A DNA stretch of 64,000 nt. Origin: Agapetus fuscipes (Eukaryota; Arthropoda; Insecta; Trichoptera; Glossosomatidae). Every line of letters begins with the position of its first letter. The stretch's first letter is position 1. The stretch lies in assembly GCA_951799405.1 (NCBI GenBank), contig OX637351.1:4682251-4746250 (forward strand), given 5' to 3'. The notes under the pieces are model-generated. The model was not told the DNA's origin and made no database searches. It was given only the letters and a program-made list of their open reading frames with translations. A program made the position numbers and the translations under genes. Of this stretch, positions 59,299-64,000 are shown in pieces.

Positions 59299-60880
59299 TA
59301 GGGATTGCAATCCAGCAGCATTTTCAATCCAGCTGGATTTTTGCTGGACCAACACAATTCCAGCTGGATCCAGCGCGGATCCAGCAATTTATAGATTTTC
59401 GAAGAATTGTAACTGTTTTTTTTTTTAATATTTAAGAAACGTGTAAATTAAACATTTTAACAAAATAACAAATCAAAATAATCAAAATTTTAACATAAAA
59501 TCTTACTTTTTAGAGGTAGAGTAGACAGACAGAGTAAAAGTTATAACAAAAATAAATCTTTTCTTGATTTTTTCTTAAGACAAAATGTATCTTTTTTTCT
59601 GGAAATCTCAAGAAACAAATGGTATTAATGGTGTTGTCTCCTAGCCGGCTTCTTAATGAACTGCATATATTATATCCTGCTGCAGAAAGGCCCTTTCTGC
59701 CTCTACGCTCGTTGGTTAGTTTCTGATAATCGTAATATAACGTTGATAATTGTAAATTAAAGTTAGGTATTCACCTCCTACTCCCTCACTTTCATAAACA
59801 CTCATTTCCTTTTTTAATAATATCGTATCATAATCCTTCTGAGTTATCGTTTCTTTCGTTTTCATGAAGTTTTCTTTTTCACATTTTAGCTTAATCTCCA
59901 GTTCTTGTTTCAATTCAAATTCAGTGAATCCGGTTTATCCTGTCTATAGTTTTCTACTTCTATTATATCTTTTTGCTCTTGCACTGTTGATGGTTCCACT
60001 AAATATGTGTTTACACGATTCAGCATATTTTCATCTCCTGACGCATTGCATATTTTTTGGTAATGGGAAATTTCTTCGTCATACTTCTTTGGGTTCTGTA
60101 GATAAATTTTCTGCAAGCCTGTGACATCGGTAAGACGCCATTTTTCGATTCTGTTGTGGAGTGCCTCATAAAGATCTGCACTCAAGATTGTGTCCTGGCT
60201 TTTTAGTTTGTCTAAGACAAATTTTAGGGTTGTGTCAGCAGTTATCAAACTCGGCTCTCTTCTTCAGAGAACTTCAACGGCCAGTTTAACCGGTTGAAGA
60301 CTGGCGTCCTGGCGATCAACTCACTGATTAGTGACCACTCGTCCGCTGATAATTTAGTTTGTGAGGTGTCTATGAATGCTTTATCGATGCAAACTTTTAG
60401 CATAAACATTCCAGCATGCTGGGCAAACTGTTCCACCTAGTGCAGCAGTCAAGAATCAAACTCAATTATTTGCCCTTTGCTTCCATTATGTATTTTTGCA
60501 AAAACGTCTCATCTTTGGTAGGTGATCTTTTAAAAGTCTCAACAACTTTTTGCATTTTATTAAGAAGTTCACTGTATCGCTGAATTACTTCATGTTCAGC
60601 TGGTGATTGTTCAATTACTACTTCTAAGCCTTCATTGTTGTCCGTGGTGTCCGTGTCTTTGTCATCATAATAGAGCGGCAACATCGCTCCCGCCGAGCTG
60701 TAAGAGCATCTAGCAAAGCGCCAATGTTGGAAAGCCAGACTTTGCGCCATTATTTGGAAAGTTTTATACTTGCGGATTCGCAGCGCTGGATCCAGCATCT
60801 GGTGCTGGATCCAGCAGGCCGAAAAATGTGCTGGATCCAGCTGGATTGCTGGATGAGGGATCCAGCAATTGCAATCCCTA
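59299..60880 (-). mobile_element. hAT transposon relic with 8-bp target duplication
   Basis: Ends TAGGGATTGCAATCCAGC and GCAATTGCAATCCCTA; CTTGTGAG at 59291-59298 and 60881-60888. GCTGGATCCAGC recurs many times in both subterminal regions. It is 1,582 bp and carries a broken transposase on the minus strand. Confidence 0.9.
59570..60700 (-). pseudogene. hAT transposase, broken
   Basis: Cut-and-paste transposase of the hAT superfamily. On the minus strand, in order: a front part ending KRSPTKDETFLQKYI, then EQFAQHAGMFMLKVCIDKAF and LSADEWSLISELIARTPVFN, then ADLYEALHNRIEKWRLTDVT and KPDSLNLN, then KQELEIKLKCEKENF. Finally comes the dimerisation motif with TSVEAERAF near 59690, followed after one lost base by SAAG-like and RSRLGDNTINTICFLRFPE. 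At least three frameshifts or stops separate these parts. No BED zinc finger is seen, so the N-terminus is deleted. The order and the final motif fit ZBED-like or hAT proteins. Not active. Confidence 0.8.
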
Positions 60881-61085
60881 CTTGTGAGAATGCATTGAAT
60901 ATGAATCTCAAATGATACATATCTGTGCAACTTAGATTTAGATAAAGATATATGAATTTTTCACCCAGCGAAGAGCATATTTGAAAATAAAAATGATATA
61001 TTTTTTGTGCTCCGCCAGGATTCGAGTCCACAGCCTTCCATTTACGAGTTTGAAGTGTTAACCACTAGACTACGCACCGTTCTGT

Positions 61086-61320
61086 TTACTGGGACATTTC
61101 CATTCACCGCGCAAGTCCGCACATTCATTAATACTTCATAGTGCGCGTCACTGAGACATGAATCAGTTATCGGCCATGTGGGAATATAGACGGATCGTGA
61201 AGGTCCACCACATGCAATATAACCAAAATAGTGATTCTCAATATTGCTGTGTTTGTAGGGTTCAAAAAGTCTTTAAATTAAAAAAAAAACTAGTCTTCTT
61301 TCATGGATATTTATTTTACA
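61086..61320. other. No recognised feature
   Basis: Spacer. Confidence 0.35.
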
Positions 61321-61324
61321 CTAA

Positions 61325-61597
61325 GGCCCGGTATTTTGAAGTATCGTTAAGTTAACTAAAATGCAATTTTAGTTAAATCATCATAATATTTCACTCACCG
61401 AATTTCGGCAGTAAATAATATTTAGTAACTTTTTTTTTCTTTCGATTTTCAAGATGGCGGCGCTTCACTGACAGCAGCTGTTCTTTTTTAATGTAAGGAT
61501 ACATCAAAATTGTCGCAAACTGAACATTTTTTGAGTCGTTTTCTAGCTTAATGAAGGTTAGGTATATGATTTTTTTTATGAATAGTTGTTTGTTTAG
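61325..61597 (+). mobile_element. MITE-K copy 3, 3' truncated
   Basis: TAA then GGCCCGGTATTTTGAAG to AATAGTTGTTTG; the right half is replaced by A-repeat tails. Confidence 0.8.
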
Positions 61598-61749
61598 CTT
61601 AGATAAGATTAGATTAGATTACAGCTTAGATTAGATTAGGGCTAGGGTTTCTCAAGTTTTCCAATTTTTCTGTAAATTTTAAATTAGAATTTTGAATTTG
61701 ATTTTAATGTTTATCCATTTGTTTATGTCCAAAATGTTATTTGTTGTGT
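61598..61749 (+). repeat. A-repeat tails and a LINE-R 3' UTR-like segment
   Basis: GATTAGATTAGATTACAG, then GGGCTAGGG and AT-rich DNA running into the next A-repeat, as at 42138 inverted. Confidence 0.55.
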
Positions 61750-62013
61750 ATATTCCTTGACTTATAGGTTGGTATGCGGCTGACCACCCATGCTGTAGAG
61801 AATGGTTCACTTGCCAATGTCACCCCTGTTTCAGGAAAGGTCTGCAAGAGTCGCAGAGTGTATGTTCATTTGAGATTTGGTTTTTATGTTGTAGGTTCAC
61901 ATGCGGCATGCGCAAGCGCCAACTTGTAAGTGTCTGCTTGTGAGAATGCATGTAATGTAAATCCCCAATGTCACATATTTTTGCAACTTAGATTAGATTA
62001 GATTAGATTAGAT
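61750..62013 (+). repeat. A-repeat, full length, TTAGA tail
   Basis: ATTCCTTGACTTATAGG to TTAGATTAGATTAGATTAG. Confidence 0.9.
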
Positions 62014-62217
62014 CCAACAACCCCTCTAAATCATCTAAATCATTTAAAGTATTTTTATACAAAGTTTGAGGGCTTCTGCATTTGTCAGTATCAGGTCATT
62101 TATCGTAAGCAAGTCTGAATAACACATGATATATATACTAATACACACATATAACGTATAACACATGGAGTGTGCTTGGCAAAGTTAATGTTACCTTAGG
62201 TAAGGTAAATTTTATGA

Positions 62218-62450
62218 TCTATCTAAATCTAAGTTGCTAAGATATATTAATATTTAAGGCTCATATTTAATGCATGCTCACAAACAGGCACATACAATTT
62301 CGTGCTTACAGATGCTGCATGTGTAGGTACATACAAAATAAACCAAATCTCACATGAACATATGCGACTTTGCAACTCCTGCTGCCTTTGCCTGAAACCG
62401 AGGTGGCATTTGTAGAAGTAAACCAAGTTTGTATGGCATGGGGTCATCAC
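62218..62450 (-). repeat. A-repeat
   Basis: ATCTATCTAAATCTAAG tail to GGCATGGGGTCATC; then a SINE-D piece. Confidence 0.85.
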
Positions 62451-62520
62451 CAAATCCACCCTTACAGCAACTGGTTCTTGCTTGATTGGCGCTTTGTAAT
62501 GACGAACAACCTCGTAAGAA
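62451..62520 (+). repeat. SINE-D end of a D-C dimer
   Basis: ATCCACCCTTACAGCAACTG and ACCTCGTAAGAAGTCCGG; the head is absent. Confidence 0.8.
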
Positions 62521-62865
62521 GTCCGGTCGATAAGTCTGTTGATAGAGCGCTTGCATTCCATGCCAAAAGCAAGAGTTCAATCCCCACCGAGGGTGTCAGA
62601 AATAATTTCCCGTTTTGGTGTTTACTTCAAAACCAAAATAAATACCAGCAAGATTTACTCAGCCTTCACAAGAAATGAAAACCAACCCCTTCGGAAGCTG
62701 GGAAACCGCCACTTCAACTGAAGGTTGGAGTGAGGCTGACTCACGTACCCGTAAAAATAAATAGGTCCCCAAGCACCACTTGGACCCCTAGACACCAAGA
62801 CCACTTTGAGGATAACATAGGCAAGAAGTTACAATATATGTGTAATTCAGTTGCGTTTTTTTTGT
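62521..62865 (+). repeat. SINE-C unit of a D-C dimer, full length
   Basis: GTCCGGTCGATAAGTCTG, GAGTTCAATCCCCACCG, complete middle, and CAGTTGCGTTTTTTTTG at its end. The long form with CGTTTTGGTGTTTAC block. Confidence 0.85.
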
Positions 62866-63004
62866 TGTTCCGGGATTCAGCCTTATACCAACCTCTTAGT
62901 TAAGGAACAATGCATCTGTCCGAAGCTTGAAACTCTTCTGTTTCTCTCACCTTCCATTTTAGAGTGGCGGCTTGTATTAAAAATATGTAAGACCACTCAT
63001 CTCA

Positions 63005-63255
63005 TCTCATCTAAGTTGCAAAGATATTTTACATTGGGGATTCACATTACATGCGTTCTCATAAGCAGACACTTACAAGATCGTGCTTGCACATGCCGCA
63101 TGTGAACCTACAACATAAAAACCGAATCTCAAATGGACATACACCCTGCCACTCTTACCGAACTTCCCTGAAACAGAGGTGACATTGGTAAATTGAACCA
63201 TTTTCTACAGCATGGGTGGTCAGTCGCATACCAACCTATAAGTCAAGGAACATAC
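63005..63255 (-). repeat. A-repeat with (ATCTC)n tail variant
   Basis: CTCATCTCATCTAAGTTGC to CTATAAGTCAAGGAAC. Confidence 0.85.
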
Positions 63256-63400
63256 ACATCAAATTAAATTTTAGAAATAATCAAGTAATAACATGGATTA
63301 ACATTAAAAGCAAATATAAAATACAAGATTCTAATTTTAAAATTTAAAAAATTGAGAAACCCTAGCCCTAGCCGCCAACATTGCTTTTGATTTTTATATT
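63256..63400 (-). repeat. LINE-R 3' UTR-like segment
   Basis: The minus strand has GCAATGTTGGCGGCTAGGG, then AT-rich DNA and the A-repeat, the same order as at 42490. Confidence 0.55.
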
Positions 63401-63635
63401 TTTGCGCATTTGCAGATACAACGTGTATGCTTGTGCATTGGTATGGCCCGGGGCGGCAGCCCGGACGGATATGGAAACTCGGTCACTCACTGCACATGCG
63501 CATTGCCTACAATCTAAAATGTTTATTTACCTTACAAAATGGCAGAGTAAATAACATTGATTAATTTATATCTGTATAAATTAATTAACTCAGTTTCAAC
63601 TCATTTAAAAGCAATTTATTTGCTTACCTATCCAT
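63401..63635. other. No recognised feature
   Basis: Contains GGCCCGGGGCGGCAGCCCG; not identified. Confidence 0.35.
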
Positions 63636-63675
63636 AGTCTAGTGTTTAACGCTGCTGACTTATAATCGGAAGGTC
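63636..63675 (+). repeat. tRNA-like SINE head cut by an A-repeat
   Basis: TCCATAGTCTAGTGTTTAAC then ATCGGAAGGTC; the B box is missing where the A-repeat begins. Confidence 0.6.
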
Positions 63676-63872
63676 TAAATCTAAATCTAAGTTGCAAAGA
63701 TATGTATCATTTGAGATTGATATTAAATGCATTCCCACTAGCAGACACGCATAATTTCCCGCTCACACATGCCGCATGTGGACCTACAATATAAAAATCC
63801 AATCTCAAATTAACATAAGCCCTGCAACTTTTGCCGACCTTCCCTGAAACAGGGGTGACATTGGCAAAGTGA
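63676..63872 (-). repeat. A-repeat, 5' part missing
   Basis: TCTAAATCTAAATCTAAG (TTTAGA tail) to ATTGGCAAAGTG. Confidence 0.9.
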
Positions 63873-63884
63873 AAAATTGAAAAA

Positions 63885-63965
63885 GTGGAAGGTCTGCGAC
63901 CCTTTCAGGGAAAACGCGGTAAGAATTCGCAATATATGTGCAGCTTGGTTGCATTTTTTAGAACA
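63885..63965 (+). repeat. SINE-C end
   Basis: CGACCCTTTCAGGG to TGCAGCTTGGTTGC. Confidence 0.7.
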
Positions 63966-63969
63966 AAAG

Positions 63970-64000
63970 ACCGGTCCGTAGTCCAGTGGCAACACTTCGG
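63970..64000 (+). repeat. SINE-D head, cut by the window end
   Basis: GACCGGTCCGTAGTCCAGTG then GCAACACTTCGG; the rest lies beyond the window. It follows a SINE-C end, in the order C then D. Confidence 0.75.

Larger units (their letters stand above)
59205..60945 (+). repeat. A-repeat split by a hAT transposon
   Basis: 59205-59298 (GAGTTGCAGGGC to CTGCTTGTGAG) and 60881-60945 (tail ACTTAGATTTAGATAAAG, TTTAGA type). Confidence 0.85.
59025..61085 (-). repeat. SINE-D split by A-repeat and hAT element
   Basis: Low part 59025-59204 has tail 2 (AATAATAATAAATATATTAGG) and D body. High part 60945-61085 has body and tRNA-like head (GTGCGTAGTCTAGTGG, GTGGACTCGAATCC on the minus strand). Confidence 0.85.

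Noticed and set aside
61985..62013. Telomere-like TTAG repeats
   Set aside because: The unit is TTAGA, not insect TTAGG, and it always sits at the end of A-repeats.
24280..64000. Next aquaporin exon with the first NPA motif
   Set aside because: I looked for a frame with NPA in a GC-rich block downstream and found none; it probably lies outside the window.

Overview
This window is a piece of an AT-rich animal nuclear genome, most probably an insect and perhaps a moth or butterfly. It holds one recognisable host exon (aquaporin). The rest is dense interspersed repeats: tRNA-derived SINEs, LINE 3' ends, solo LTRs, Penelope-like foldbacks and many TIR elements. The aquaporin is of the insect DRIP/PRIP type. 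Several LINE C-termini look like insect elements, and runs such as taggtacctac are frequent in Lepidoptera; that last step is inference. No operons, bacterial genes, CRISPR array or functional RNA gene were found.

Host gene: the only host coding sequence I can support is a 194-bp GC-rich internal aquaporin exon at 23677-23870 (+) with good splice sites. Its neighbouring exons were not found. A degenerate 5S rRNA copy (23459-23575) lies 101 bp upstream and a solo LTR starts 37 bp downstream, both in introns.

Repeat families (names are mine). A-repeat: about 255 bp, over 40 copies on both strands, with a fixed 5' boundary near TTCCTTGACTTATAGG and a 3' tail of TTAGA, TTTAGA or TTATAGA units. 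SINE-D and SINE-C: tRNA-derived SINEs often joined head to tail as a D-C dimer. SINE-E: a third tRNA-like SINE. LINE-R (ORF end with GRPRK), LINE-T (3' tail shared with SINE-D), LINE-N ((TTA)n tail) and other LINE fragments. LTR-B and LTR-2: solo LTRs (TGTT...AACA) with 4-bp target duplications. P-repeats: foldbacks like Penelope-element ends with a hammerhead-like motif. Cut-and-paste elements: a dead hAT transposon, two dead pogo-like transposons, a Mutator-like element with 52-bp TIRs, hAT MITEs with 8-bp duplications, and Harbinger-like MITEs flanked by TTA or TAA.

Layout: 0-10 kb has an LTR-B split by two foldbacks, a pogo relic, then D/C SINEs. 10-24 kb has SINEs, LINE-T ends, an inverted MITE-K pair, a pogo relic, the Mutator-like element and the aquaporin exon. 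24-40 kb has a 25-bp-TIR element, MITEs, foldbacks and LINE ends. 40-54 kb has foldbacks, LINE ends, a hAT MITE, a 56-bp minisatellite and a full D-C dimer. 54-64 kb has a LINE inside a hAT MITE inside an A-repeat, then a hAT transposon inside an A-repeat inside a SINE-D. The nesting gives a clear relative order of insertion. Every mobile-element coding region seen is truncated or broken.
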